Of a stretch of DNA of 43,238 nt, positions 15,725-24,942 are shown in pieces. The translations under genes and the position numbers were made by a program. The first letter of the stretch is position 1. Each line of letters starts with the position of its first letter. Origin of the DNA: an uncultured Lachnospiraceae bacterium (GTDB lineage: Bacteria > Bacillota > Clostridia > Lachnospirales > Lachnospiraceae); the NCBI GenBank assembly GCA_900548905.1, contig URMK01000060.1, positions 1 through 43,238 on the forward strand, read 5' to 3'. The notes beneath the pieces were generated by a model, which saw only the letters and a program-made list of their open reading frames with translations, was not told where the DNA came from and ran no database searches.

Positions 15725-16693
15725 ATGAAAAAGGGAACAAAAAATTTGCAAGGAAGCAGCCGGACAGGGGGCGGCAGGCAGTTGAGGACGCGCAACGCAA
15801 CGCTGGCCTATTTTCGAAGGCACTGGCTGTTTTACGCTATGCTGATTCTGCCGGTGCTGTATTATTTTCTGTTCTGCTACCGTGCCATGCCCGGCGTGGT
15901 AATTGCATTTAAGAACTATAATATGTTTACAGGAATCTGGGACAGTCCCTGGGTGGGAATGGAATTCTTTAAACGGGTAGCGCAGTCCGATCCTTTTTGG
16001 CGTTCCGTACGGAACACGTTGGTTCTGAACATCCTGGGGCTGGTAGTCGGATTTCCGCTTCCTATTATTCTGGCTCTGTTCCTGAACGAGATCATGCATA
16101 CCGGCTTTAAGAAAACCGTGCAGACTATCATTTACCTGCCCCACTTTATTTCCTGGTCTGTTATCGGCGGCATGATGTATCAGTTCTTTGCCTCATCAGG
16201 ACTTATTAATACCGTTATCAAGGCTTTAGGAGGGGAAGCGGTTCCCTTCCTCACGAATAAGCCCTGGTGGATATTCACCTATTTTATTGTGGGCGTCTGG
16301 AAAAGTATCGGCTGGAATACGATCATTTATCTTTCCGCCATGACGGGAATCGATCAGGAGATTTACGAAGCGGCCCGTGTGGATGGCTGCTCCCGGTTCC
16401 GTATGATGACGGCCATCACCGTCCCCTGTATCAAGGGTACGATTGCGATTATGCTGATCCTGGCGGTTGGAGGCATGGCAAGCATCGGATTCGAGCAGCC
16501 CTATGTTATGCAGAACAGTACAGTCATGGAAGTGGGCGATGTAATCAGTACCTTCGTATACCGTGTCGGTTTGGAACAGGGAGATTTCAGCATCGGCACT
16601 GCGGTGGGCCTTGCCCAGTCGGCGATCAACTTTGTCCTGGTAATCAGCGCCAATGCCATCAGCAAGCGCGTATCCGGCAACGGTATCTGGTAA
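15725..16693 (+). CDS. ABC sugar importer permease (LplB/YtcP-like), locus A
   Basis: This 322-residue permease opens carbohydrate locus A. A basic N-terminus (about 35 residues) is followed by six hydrophobic segments, the first near 38-60. The EAA loop YEAARVDGCSRFRMMTAITV lies near residues 217-236. It is paralogous to the permeases at 333 and 29450. I chose ATG 15725 because GGAGG lies 7 bases upstream; an in-frame TTG two codons earlier is unlikely. The partner permease follows after 12 bases. It should carry an oligosaccharide released from a uronic-acid-containing polymer, judging from the GH105-like gene downstream. Confidence 0.9.
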   Translation: MKKGTKNLQGSSRTGGGRQLRTRNATLAYFRRHWLFYAMLILPVLYYFLFCYRAMPGVVIAFKNYNMFTGIWDSPWVGMEFFKRVAQSDPFWRSVRNTLVLNILGLVVGFPLPIILALFLNEIMHTGFKKTVQTIIYLPHFISWSVIGGMMYQFFASSGLINTVIKALGGEAVPFLTNKPWWIFTYFIVGVWKSIGWNTIIYLSAMTGIDQEIYEAARVDGCSRFRMMTAITVPCIKGTIAIMLILAVGGMASIGFEQPYVMQNSTVMEVGDVISTFVYRVGLEQGDFSIGTAVGLAQSAINFVLVISANAISKRVSGNGIW

Positions 16694-16705
16694 AGGAGAA
16701 AAGTT

Positions 16706-17566
16706 ATGAAGGATAAAGTATTTAAAATAATTACGATATCGGTAGTTGTGATCATCGCTGCCTGTTGTCTCTTCCCGTTTCTGCACGTTCTGGCAGTGTC
16801 CTTTTCCGATAAAACGGCAGTGATACGCGGAGAAGTCCTTCTCTGGCCCCAATCATTTAAACTGTCTGCTTATAAGGCAGTGTTCAATAATAAGGGTTTG
16901 ATGGATTCCATGTGGTTTACGTTAATCCTGACCGTAGTGTATACCGTGTTCAGCCTAATCATGACGATTTTATGCGCCTATCCGCTGTCATACCCCGGCC
17001 TGAAATTTAAGTCGCCTATCTTGCTTTACATACTGTTTACCATGTATTTCAGCGGCGGCATGATCCCCGGTTACCTGAACATCAAGTCGCTCGGGCTGCT
17101 GGATACCTTCTGGGTGCTGGTGTTTCCGACCATGCTTTCCACCTATAACATGATCCTGATGAAGAGCTTTTTCCAGGCCATGCCGAGAGAACTGGAGGAA
17201 TCGGCCTATGTAGACGGTGCCAACGATTTTGTGGTACTGATCAGGATCGTACTGCCTCTTTCCAAGGCCATGCTGGCCACAATTGCCCTGTTCTATGCGG
17301 TAAGCCGCTGGAACGGCTTTATGGATGCGATCCTCTATATTAACGATGAAAGTATGTATACCATTCAGCTCCGCCTGCGCCAGATGATCCAGGCCAGCCA
17401 GGTTAGCTCCATGATGGAAGAAATTCCGGAGATGAAGGCGGATCTGATTGCCGAAACAATCAAAGCCGCCTGTATGGCCTTCAGCATGATTCCGGTTATG
17501 ATTGTCTATCCATGGCTGCAGAAGTATTTTGTCAAGGGCGTTATGATCGGATCCGTCAAGGGATAA
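16706..17566 (+). CDS. ABC sugar importer permease (LplC/YcjP-like), locus A
   Basis: The 286-residue second permease of locus A. Membrane segments lie near residues 8-30 and at five later positions. The EAA loop EESAYVDGANDFVVLIRIVL lies near residues 160-179, and the protein ends in GSVKG like the second permease of locus B. AAAGGAG precedes the ATG. It pairs with the permease just upstream, and the binding lipoprotein follows after a structured gap of 102 bases. No ATPase gene accompanies them. Confidence 0.9.
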   Translation: MKDKVFKIITISVVVIIAACCLFPFLHVLAVSFSDKTAVIRGEVLLWPQSFKLSAYKAVFNNKGLMDSMWFTLILTVVYTVFSLIMTILCAYPLSYPGLKFKSPILLYILFTMYFSGGMIPGYLNIKSLGLLDTFWVLVFPTMLSTYNMILMKSFFQAMPRELEESAYVDGANDFVVLIRIVLPLSKAMLATIALFYAVSRWNGFMDAILYINDESMYTIQLRLRQMIQASQVSSMMEEIPEMKADLIAETIKAACMAFSMIPVMIVYPWLQKYFVKGVMIGSVKG

Positions 17567-17578
17567 TACAGCGGGTTA

Positions 17579-17621
17579 TTCTGCCGGATATCCGGCGGAA
17601 AAACGGCGGGTGTTCCGTTTT
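17579..17621 (+). promoter_or_regulatory. Paired hairpins between permease and binding-protein genes, locus A
   Basis: TTCTGCCGGAT/ATCCGGCGGAA (17579-17600) is an 11-base inverted repeat. AAAACGG (17600-17606) with CCGTTTT (17615-17621) forms a second, terminator-like hairpin with only a short T run. Such structures between permease and lipoprotein genes can raise the relative amount of binding protein. Confidence 0.5.
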
Positions 17622-17668
17622 GCGGGATCTCTGCCATAATAAAATACAATTTAGTGGAGGTATGTTCT

Positions 17669-19342
17669 ATGAGAAAGTTATTTTCAAGGAAAAAGTTTTA
17701 TTCCGCCGCACTGGCATCGGCGCTGGCCCTCAGCCTGATCGGATGCAAAGGCACGGAAAGCGCAGACAGCACGTCTGCCGGTACGGGCAGCCAGACGGCC
17801 GCTGAGACGCCGTCCGGGGAAGAAGGGCAGTCGGCCGCTGAAAGCGCAGCAGAACCCACCACGCTCACCGTCATGGTATATGAGCGCGGCAACACCACCG
17901 AAACCTATGGTTCCGCGACGGATAATTACTGGACACGCTGGATTCAGCAGGAGTTCGGAGACCCCAACAACATTACGCTGAAATACATTCCGGTACCCCG
18001 AAACGAGGAAACCCAGAAAATCAATACTATGATGGCATCCAGTTCTGCTCCCGACATCATCTTCAGCTATGACAGCAACATGATCATCCAATACGGCAAG
18101 GACGGCGGCCTGGTGGAGCTGTCCGGGTTGATCGATCAATACGGGCCCAACCTGAAGGAAAACCTGGCGGATTCCCTGCTCTATGGACAGTCAGAAGGCC
18201 AGCAGTGGGCTGTCCCGGCGAAACGTTCCAATGTCGGATGGCAGACCACTTATATCCGAAAAGATTGGCTGGATGAAGTGGGATATGAGCTGCAGACGGA
18301 TGAAAACGGATACTATCACATGAGCATAGATGATTTTACGGATCTGCTCCATCAGTTCAAGGATCTGGATCCTTCCGGCCAGGGGGTGGAAATGTATCCG
18401 CTCGGCATGGTTGGCGCCTGGAACGCAACGCAGACCAGACCCATCATATGGTCCTTCCTGGAAACAGAAAACCTGACGGGCGAAATGCATGCCTGCTACA
18501 ACGAGAGATTCTGGCCCGGCTATAAGGAAGGTGTCCGTTACCTGAACCAGCTGTACAATGAAGGCCTGGTGGATCCGGAATTCATGACGGATACCGATAC
18601 CTCCTATACGGCGTTCAACAGTCTTCTGAGCAATGGCCGCACTCTGGCTTTCGCCCATGATGCGAACAGCGAGCTTACCGGCGTAACGGCCTTGTATGAG
18701 GCGGATCCGGACGCGGAGGTTGTTCCCCTGTATCTGGACAACGTGTACGGAACACAGTTTAACAGAATATATGCACCTACCGGCATGTATATCGCGGTTC
18801 CTTCCACCTGCGAACATCCTGAAAATGCGATCAAATATCTCGACTGGCTTGCGGATTATGACAATGCAAAGGTCCTGAGCTACGGTTTTGAAGGAATCCA
18901 TTATGAGATAAAGGATAACACCTTTGTTACCATTCCCCATACGGATGAGGAAAAGGCAGAGTCTGAATATGACTTTGAACGTCTGAATACCGGCGATCTT
19001 ATCCTCGTTTATAATGGTGCACCCTTTGGCTATCGGGAGTCAACTGAGGGAATGGATGAAGTAAAGGCAAAAATGACACAGCTGAAGTATGATTCCGCCG
19101 GGGTTGCCACCGTTGGCGGACAGGCAGACTACTACTTCCAGGGTATTCAGACAGAAACCGACCGGAAGTACGGCGGCCTTGTTCCTAATATCGAAGCCGA
19201 GCTGCCCAGGCTGATTGCCTGTGATCCTGCAGTGTTTGACACGGAGTATGATGCGATACTGAACGAATACCTGAAACAGGGCGGGCAGGAAATCATTGAC
19301 GAGAAGATTATGCTTTATAACGAGCTGGAAGCCGAAAAATAA
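17669..19342 (+). CDS. Extracellular sugar-binding lipoprotein, locus A
   Basis: This 557-residue solute-binding lipoprotein has a basic start (MRKLFSRKKFY), a hydrophobic core and the lipobox LIGC with Cys26, followed by a Ser/Thr/Ala-rich linker to about residue 70. The mature part fits the LplA-like family. GTGGAGG lies 9 bases before the ATG; an in-frame GTG 15 bases upstream is part of that ribosome site and is rejected as the start. It captures the substrate for the two permeases upstream. A terminator-like hairpin follows, which may set it apart from the enzyme genes downstream. Confidence 0.9.
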   Translation: MRKLFSRKKFYSAALASALALSLIGCKGTESADSTSAGTGSQTAAETPSGEEGQSAAESAAEPTTLTVMVYERGNTTETYGSATDNYWTRWIQQEFGDPNNITLKYIPVPRNEETQKINTMMASSSAPDIIFSYDSNMIIQYGKDGGLVELSGLIDQYGPNLKENLADSLLYGQSEGQQWAVPAKRSNVGWQTTYIRKDWLDEVGYELQTDENGYYHMSIDDFTDLLHQFKDLDPSGQGVEMYPLGMVGAWNATQTRPIIWSFLETENLTGEMHACYNERFWPGYKEGVRYLNQLYNEGLVDPEFMTDTDTSYTAFNSLLSNGRTLAFAHDANSELTGVTALYEADPDAEVVPLYLDNVYGTQFNRIYAPTGMYIAVPSTCEHPENAIKYLDWLADYDNAKVLSYGFEGIHYEIKDNTFVTIPHTDEEKAESEYDFERLNTGDLILVYNGAPFGYRESTEGMDEVKAKMTQLKYDSAGVATVGGQADYYFQGIQTETDRKYGGLVPNIEAELPRLIACDPAVFDTEYDAILNEYLKQGGQEIIDEKIMLYNELEAEK

Positions 19343-19355
19343 TTTGACTATGGAT

Positions 19356-19400
19356 AAACACAGGCCTGCATTCAGTCATTGCAGGCTTGCGTTTATTCTG
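19356..19400 (+). terminator. Leaky terminator-like hairpin between binding protein and enzymes, locus A
   Basis: AAACACAGGCCTGCA (19356-19370) pairs with TGCAGGCTTGCGTTT (19380-19394) with one mismatch and one G-U pair, and is followed by ATTCT instead of a full T tract. It probably reduces rather than stops transcription into the enzyme genes. Confidence 0.55.
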
Positions 19401-19458
19401 CCTGAACAATCACTGTATGACACAAAAATGTGGAAGGTGAAAAAGGAGAAAGGATATC

Positions 19459-22017
19459 ATGGATACGTATTTTAGAAAAGAACTGGTTCCGGGGAAACCG
19501 ATCCGTCCGTTTATGGTGGCCGGCGTTCTGGAGAAGGATTATACCGGGGAACGGACGAACCGGGCTTCTCAGGCCTGTCTGGAGGAGATGCTCGCACAGG
19601 CGCAGAAAGATTTTGCGCAGAAGAAATTCCGGGAATTCGATTTTTTTACTCTCTGCGGGATGAAGGGAAAATGGACAGTATGCGACGCACAGTCTCCCAG
19701 GTATGCGGACGGGCATTATTACGTTATGGAAAAAGCGGCTCTGATGCCGGTTTATCTGGAGCTGGAATGCGGCAGCGCTCAGGAAATCACGGTGCGGACA
19801 CAGGAATGCCGGCTTGTGATGCTGTTAAACGGAAACGTTGTATATAATAACAAAGACATATATTCCAGAAACCGTCCCCGCCGCTACGTATTCGAACATG
19901 TGGAGAATCCGAACCGTGAAACGATAACGCTGGATCTGAAAGCCGGAAAAAACACTTTGATTGCCGTCACCGGAAAAATTGACAGAGGAACGGGTATCAG
20001 CTTCAGCATGGAGCTTGTTTCCAGCCAGGCTCCCCTGTATGCAGTTGCGCCGTTAAATATGGATGAAGAGGTTCGGGCGGAAGTTTTCCGCAGCCAGCTG
20101 GAAACCCACATGGAGGATGACAGCTATGTGCAGGGGGAAATGCCGAAGCTTCATGTGGGAGGTTTCCCCCTCAAACACTGCCGGGTAAAGCTGCAGGTTA
20201 CGTCCCCGGACGGAATCCCGCTGTTTTCCGCCGTATGCAAAGCTGCGGATGGTGAAAAAAGCGCAGCTGACCAGGCAGGGAACATAACTCTGGCAGGAAT
20301 GGACGTTCCGGGTATGTATAAGGTCGGCATGTCCTGGTTCCTGCCGGACGGCACTCTTCTGACGGAGAAAACCATGAATTTTACCATGGTTGAAGTGCTG
20401 GAACCCTGTCCCGGCTGGGAGCATTTTGAAGAAAGACGCCGGAATGTTCTGGATCGCCTGGCGGCGCAGGGAAACGCTCTCGGGCTGTACCGCCTGGGCC
20501 GCGCCAAAGAGATCGATCCGGATATGATCCGCGGCATGTGTGACAAAATCGAACGCAGGGCGGACTGCGCTGATTTTGACCTGATGCCATTGTTATGGCT
20601 GATGTGGGAAGACCGGGAGACCGGGCTGCTGGATCCGGAAATTGTACATATGGTGAAGAAAGCCGCACTTGGATTCCGTTACTGGGTGGACGAGCCGGGG
20701 ACCTCTTCCATGTTCTACTGCTCGGAAAACCACCGCATCGGCTTCCATGTCTGTGAGTATCTGGCGGGACTGCTGTATCCGGAGGAGATCTTCACGAACT
20801 GCGGCCAGAACGGTATGTATCATTCCCTGAAGGGACGTATGCACCTGGCGGAGTGGCTGAACCAGCGCTGCCGTGCGGGCTTTGACGAGCCTCATTCGGA
20901 CTCCTATCTGCCGGTGACGATTTCAGCGCTTTTGGTGCTTCGCGAGGTGCTTCCCATGGAGGAATATCCTCTGCGTAATATGGTGAACATCCTTCTGGAT
21001 TTCATGACCTTCCTCTTTGCGGTCAGTGATTTTGATGGGGTGATGGCGACACCGAGAGGACGCAGCTATAACATGCCGCTGAGAACCAGATTCTCCAGTA
21101 CGATAAACGGACTTTTTTGGCTCTTCTTCGGTAACGCGCCTTCTAACGCAAAATTCGCTAATCAGGAGATGGCTTTCAGCTGCTATGTGCCTCCCAAAGC
21201 ACTGTGCGAGCTTGCTGATAATTTCACTCCGGCGACATTTACCTTTAAAGAGGGCATCATGCATTTTGACAAGCATAACGCGGACTTCACCATCCGCCGT
21301 ACACCGGATTATATGATCGGCGGCGTGCGGGATCATAATGTGGGAATGTGTGACATGCATTTCATCTCCGCCATGATCACCCTGCCCGATGATATCAGTA
21401 TTTTCTTCTCGTCACCCAATAATGTGGCGGAAGGAAGCGGGCTTCGCCCGGATTATTGGGCCGGTCAGGCGTTCCTGCCACGCGTGCTGATGTACGGTCG
21501 TACGCTGGCAGTGATCTGGCACGATGTGAACAATCCGGATATCTGGATCACACACTGTCATTTCAATGCCCGCAAGTTTGACGAGGTAATTTCTGAAGGC
21601 GGCTGGACATTCGGCCGCAAGGGGAACAGCTATGTGGCAATCTATTCCAGTGTGCCCCATTCTTTTTGCAAGGAAGGTTCTTACGCAGGAAGAGAGCTGG
21701 TCTGCGACGGCAACGAGACGGTATGGCTGGCTGAATGCGGCAGCAGCCGTGAGGATGGCAGCTTTTCTGATTTCATAAAAAAAATGCTCTCAGCCGAAAT
21801 CATTCAGGAAGGAGGACAGTTTACCTTTGTCTCTCCGGGCAGCGGCCGGCTGGAATTCGGCCTTACGGACGGTTTCCTTGCGGACGGCCGGCCGGTACCG
21901 ATCCCGGATGATTTGATATCCTGCCCTTATCTGCACTCCCGCTATGGAAGCGGCCGCTTCAACTATACCTGTCCCGGATTTACGCTCACTCAGTGGTCCT
22001 ATCCGGCAAGCGAATAA
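19459..22017 (+). CDS. Unassigned 852-residue carbohydrate-active protein, candidate lyase or glycosidase
   Basis: I do not recognise a named family. Residues about 80-190 resemble a galactose-binding-like beta-sandwich, with LMLLNGNVVYNNKDIY-type and LDLKAGKNTLIAV strands. Residues about 325-570 are helical like an (alpha/alpha)5-6 toroid. Residues about 585-850 look like a large beta-sandwich. That order is typical of heparinase- and alginate-lyase-like enzymes. Candidate active-site motifs in the toroid are SENHRIGFH (422-430), SDSYLP (480-485) and PRGRSYNMP (532-540); Asn, His and Tyr are the usual catalytic residues of such lyases. There is no signal peptide, so it acts inside the cell. 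An AAGGAG site precedes the ATG. It lies between the importer genes and a GH105-like gene, which fits a lyase making unsaturated ends. Confidence 0.7.
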   Translation: MDTYFRKELVPGKPIRPFMVAGVLEKDYTGERTNRASQACLEEMLAQAQKDFAQKKFREFDFFTLCGMKGKWTVCDAQSPRYADGHYYVMEKAALMPVYLELECGSAQEITVRTQECRLVMLLNGNVVYNNKDIYSRNRPRRYVFEHVENPNRETITLDLKAGKNTLIAVTGKIDRGTGISFSMELVSSQAPLYAVAPLNMDEEVRAEVFRSQLETHMEDDSYVQGEMPKLHVGGFPLKHCRVKLQVTSPDGIPLFSAVCKAADGEKSAADQAGNITLAGMDVPGMYKVGMSWFLPDGTLLTEKTMNFTMVEVLEPCPGWEHFEERRRNVLDRLAAQGNALGLYRLGRAKEIDPDMIRGMCDKIERRADCADFDLMPLLWLMWEDRETGLLDPEIVHMVKKAALGFRYWVDEPGTSSMFYCSENHRIGFHVCEYLAGLLYPEEIFTNCGQNGMYHSLKGRMHLAEWLNQRCRAGFDEPHSDSYLPVTISALLVLREVLPMEEYPLRNMVNILLDFMTFLFAVSDFDGVMATPRGRSYNMPLRTRFSSTINGLFWLFFGNAPSNAKFANQEMAFSCYVPPKALCELADNFTPATFTFKEGIMHFDKHNADFTIRRTPDYMIGGVRDHNVGMCDMHFISAMITLPDDISIFFSSPNNVAEGSGLRPDYWAGQAFLPRVLMYGRTLAVIWHDVNNPDIWITHCHFNARKFDEVISEGGWTFGRKGNSYVAIYSSVPHSFCKEGSYAGRELVCDGNETVWLAECGSSREDGSFSDFIKKMLSAEIIQEGGQFTFVSPGSGRLEFGLTDGFLADGRPVPIPDDLISCPYLHSRYGSGRFNYTCPGFTLTQWSYPASE

Positions 22018-22094
22018 AGCAGAGCTCCTACGGCAGTCGCTCTTAATTCGTGTTAGTGCGGCTGCCTGATACGCTGCCCGCAGGGATAGGACAC

Positions 22095-22144
22095 ATCCGG
22101 TCAGGACTCCCCTCGTCTCTTAAACGAGCCTCCCCTGACCGGAT
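22095..22144 (+). other. Intercistronic hairpin between the two enzyme genes of locus A
   Basis: ATCCGGTCAGG (22095-22105) pairs perfectly with CCTGACCGGAT (22134-22144). An inner CTCGT/ACGAG stem (22112-22116 with 22124-22128) extends it. There is no T tract, so it more likely stabilises or guides processing of the mRNA than terminates it. Confidence 0.65.
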
Positions 22145-22181
22145 AGCTGTAATTATCTTAAGAGAAGGAAGAAGGGAACAT

Positions 22182-24404
22182 ATGAATGAAGTTTTAAAAA
22201 AGGAAGATTCTGCTTACGCCGGCGGCTTCCGGAAACCGGAAGAGGCTATCCGGCTTATCAGTGAAAGGATGCTGACACACCGGCCGCGGGTTGAACTGAG
22301 CCTGCACCCTTATTTTAAGCAGGAGCATATGGCTTTGAGGCCGATTTCCCAGATGGCGGAGCTGAATCTGGATGGTGTTTATCCGCAGGCACAAATCGGG
22401 GATGTCGCCTACATCCGAACCTGGCCCATGGCGGACCGGGACAGCGAAGCAGTGCTTACAATCGCCGGCAATGCCAAAATCTGGATGAACGGCGAAGAGA
22501 TATATGCCGGAGAGGAACTGCAAAAACCCCTGTCCGATGTAAAAGAGGAATACGAGTACACGATTGTGGATGTTTCGATGCGGAAAGGTAAAAACGATCT
22601 GCTCATACGATGTACAAAGAATGAACACAGTTGGGGACTTCTGCTTTATATCGCCTATCCCCGCTACCCTTTTCGCTGGACGAGAGATTATCTTCTTTCG
22701 GTGCGTCCCACCCTTCCCTTTGAAGAAATGAAGGGAATGGAAGGTTTCGCACATATTGGGCCGCTGCCCGCGGATTTTGATACCCGCAGGCTGGAAGAAA
22801 CGATTGAACGTAATGAAGTCGGTTATAGAGACGTCCTGCAGCTTTCCCCGGGAAAAACGCTCCGCTGGATGCCCAGATGGGACGAAAAATGCCTGGGAAG
22901 CCGGGTGGATTTTACGGAGGCGTTCGGCAGCAGCGGGGGCTGTGCCTATGCTCTGAGCTATGTGCAGAGCCGGGAAGGGGAAAACTACATACTACAGCTT
23001 ACCGCTTCCGGCAGTTCCCGGGCTTTTGTGGCGGGAGAAATTTTCGAGGTTCCGTCTGGCCGGAAAACGGAACTTCCCATTGTCGGAACCGGAAAAGAAA
23101 TAGAGATTCTGATCAAGCTTCCCTGCACCGGTACGGATTGGTGGATGGACGGCGCCGTCCGCACAGAAGACGGAAAAGAGATCAACAGCGTTCCTTTTGT
23201 ACAGGCTGGAAACAATGGAGCCGCTCGCTGGATCCTGACAGGTCCTTACGTAACGGAGACGGGAAATCCCCTGCTGATTCCTTTTGCGCCGGAATATGAA
23301 ATCCAGTTCCGGCATCCTTATCCGTTGGGCGGCTATCAGAAGGCCTTCTGGCGCATGCCTCAGAGGGAGACCTATGTCCGGCCGTATCAGGACGGCATCT
23401 TTTTCGGACAATGGTTCTATGCTGTCCAGGTGGGCCTGCACGGCCTGATGCATGCAGCGAAAGCTACCGGTAATAGGGAGCATCTTAAATACTATGTGGA
23501 CAGCATCCAGACCATGGCTGATTATTTTGAGTACAAGGACTGGGACAAGGAGCAGTTTGGCGATCCGACGCTTATCCCGAGAGCCTGGGGCCTTCCGGAT
23601 CTGGATGCCTGCGGCACCATCGGCGTGTCCCTGATTGAAACCTATGAAATAACGGGAAATCAGAGACTGCTTCCGGCCATTCATGCCATAGGGGACGCAG
23701 TGATGAACCATATCCCCCGGTTTCCGGACGGAACCTACTTTCGCGTAAAAACTATGTGGGCGGACGATCTGTACATGAGCTGTCCTTTTCTTGCCAGACT
23801 GTTCCGCCTGACCGGTGACAAAACCTATGAGGAGCAGGTTCACCTGCAGGTAGAGGGCTTTAGGAAACGCCTATGGATCGAAAAGGAACAGATTTTCTCC
23901 CACATATATTTTCCGGAGGAAGAACAGATGAGCGGAATTCCCTGGGGACGCGGAAACGGCTGGATCGCCGTGACGCTTACCGAAATTCTGACCCTTCTTC
24001 CGAAGGAGAACCCTCACTGGTGTGAAGAGCTTCGCCTGTATCAGCGCTTCATGCAGGGCATTCTTGCCTGCCAGGATTCTTCCGGCATGTGGCATCAGGT
24101 ACTCAACCGTCCGGATACCTATCAGGAAACCTCCTGTACGGCCATGTTTTTGTTAAGCATTGCCCGGGGAATCAATCATGGATGGCTGGATGCGGAACGT
24201 TATATACCCTGTATCCGGAAGGCCTGGATTGCGATTCTACAGTATTCCGTAGATGCCGTGGGGGATGTATACGGCGTATGCCTGGGATCCGGCTGTGCGA
24301 AGGATGCGGAGTATTATAAACAGCTTCCCACCAAGAAAAACGACGACCATGGTACGGGAATCGTGATGATGGCGGCTGCTGAAATAATGAAGATAACTAT
24401 ATAA
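22182..24404 (+). CDS. GH105-like unsaturated glycuronyl hydrolase with long N-terminal extension
   Basis: This 740-residue protein carries a C-terminal GH105 domain (about 385-740), which removes unsaturated uronic acid from oligosaccharides made by lyases. Family signs are LPDLDACGT (472-480), MWADDLYMS (525-533, with Asp528 matching the catalytic Asp of YteR), PWGRGNGWI and SGMWHQVLN. Typical members have about 350-400 residues. Here a 380-residue extension includes a galactose-binding-like region (about 70-160) and a second beta-rich part. There is no signal peptide. I chose the ATG at 22182, which follows GAGAAGGAAG; an upstream in-frame start would run through the intercistronic hairpin. 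It probably works right after the 852-residue neighbour. Confidence 0.85.
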   Translation: MNEVLKKEDSAYAGGFRKPEEAIRLISERMLTHRPRVELSLHPYFKQEHMALRPISQMAELNLDGVYPQAQIGDVAYIRTWPMADRDSEAVLTIAGNAKIWMNGEEIYAGEELQKPLSDVKEEYEYTIVDVSMRKGKNDLLIRCTKNEHSWGLLLYIAYPRYPFRWTRDYLLSVRPTLPFEEMKGMEGFAHIGPLPADFDTRRLEETIERNEVGYRDVLQLSPGKTLRWMPRWDEKCLGSRVDFTEAFGSSGGCAYALSYVQSREGENYILQLTASGSSRAFVAGEIFEVPSGRKTELPIVGTGKEIEILIKLPCTGTDWWMDGAVRTEDGKEINSVPFVQAGNNGAARWILTGPYVTETGNPLLIPFAPEYEIQFRHPYPLGGYQKAFWRMPQRETYVRPYQDGIFFGQWFYAVQVGLHGLMHAAKATGNREHLKYYVDSIQTMADYFEYKDWDKEQFGDPTLIPRAWGLPDLDACGTIGVSLIETYEITGNQRLLPAIHAIGDAVMNHIPRFPDGTYFRVKTMWADDLYMSCPFLARLFRLTGDKTYEEQVHLQVEGFRKRLWIEKEQIFSHIYFPEEEQMSGIPWGRGNGWIAVTLTEILTLLPKENPHWCEELRLYQRFMQGILACQDSSGMWHQVLNRPDTYQETSCTAMFLLSIARGINHGWLDAERYIPCIRKAWIAILQYSVDAVGDVYGVCLGSGCAKDAEYYKQLPTKKNDDHGTGIVMMAAAEIMKITI

Positions 24405-24504
24405 AAATGTAGTAGGATATGTTAAATGGATTTATGCAAAAGAATACATTTCCATATAATACGTTAAAAAATCTATATATAATCATTATTAAATAATTAT
24501 AGAC

Positions 24505-24528
24505 TTTACATTGTGTAAATGATACAAT
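24505..24528 (+). promoter_or_regulatory. Palindrome and extended -10 promoter before the coiled-coil gene
   Basis: TTTACA-TTG-TGTAAA (24505-24519) is a perfect 6+6 palindrome. It abuts TGATACAAT (24520-24528), an extended -10 element. Initiation is expected near 24535. The palindrome occupies the -35 region, so a bound protein would block or replace -35 contacts. Confidence 0.5.
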
Positions 24529-24558
24529 CATTGTAAACAGGACAGGAAGTGCAAAGTT

Positions 24559-24789
24559 ATGTCATTAACCAAAGATGATTTAGATGCAATCATGGGTATG
24601 CTTAATGGAAAATTTTCACGGATTGATGAACAGTTTTCCAGGCTTGACAGCCGTCTTAATATGATTGAAGTCAAGCAGGACATAGGCAGCAGGCAATTAA
24701 GTGATTTGCGGCTTGATGTTAAAATTGCGGAAAGAGATATACGCCGTGATATCCAGATTCTGAATGATGAGATGGAAACTGTAGTTTAG
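24559..24789 (+). CDS. Small coiled-coil protein, probably truncated by a premature TAG
   Basis: This 76-residue protein of unknown function has an AGGAAG ribosome site 9 bases before the ATG. The whole sequence is polar and helical with heptad-like spacing (FSRIDEQFSRLDSRLNMIEV, then DLRLDVKIAERDIRRDIQIL), suggesting a coiled-coil oligomer. The TAG at 24787-24789 replaces a GAG that survives in the partial copy at 14419-14511. Beyond the TAG the frame stays open for VLKQHELMPHSL to a TAA at 24826-24828. So the ancestral protein had about 89 residues, and this copy has lost 13. It may still work, or be an early pseudogene. Confidence 0.6.
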   Translation: MSLTKDDLDAIMGMLNGKFSRIDEQFSRLDSRLNMIEVKQDIGSRQLSDLRLDVKIAERDIRRDIQILNDEMETVV

Positions 24790-24845
24790 GTCTTAAAACA
24801 ACATGAATTAATGCCTCACTCATTATAATACTGAAGGACTGCCCG

Positions 24846-24874
24846 GAGCGTAATTCTTGTAATTACGCTCTTTT
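24846..24874 (+). terminator. Terminator after the coiled-coil gene
   Basis: GAGCGTAATT (24846-24855) pairs perfectly with AATTACGCTC (24861-24870), followed by TTTT. The hairpin is identical to the one at 14530-14558. It insulates the downstream sensor kinase from locus A. Confidence 0.85.
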
Positions 24875-24942
24875 CATTCCCGCAGGCAACGAGCCAAACG
24901 GGCACGCCGGTACGCCGCGTCAAGGCCGGAGAGGAATAAGAT

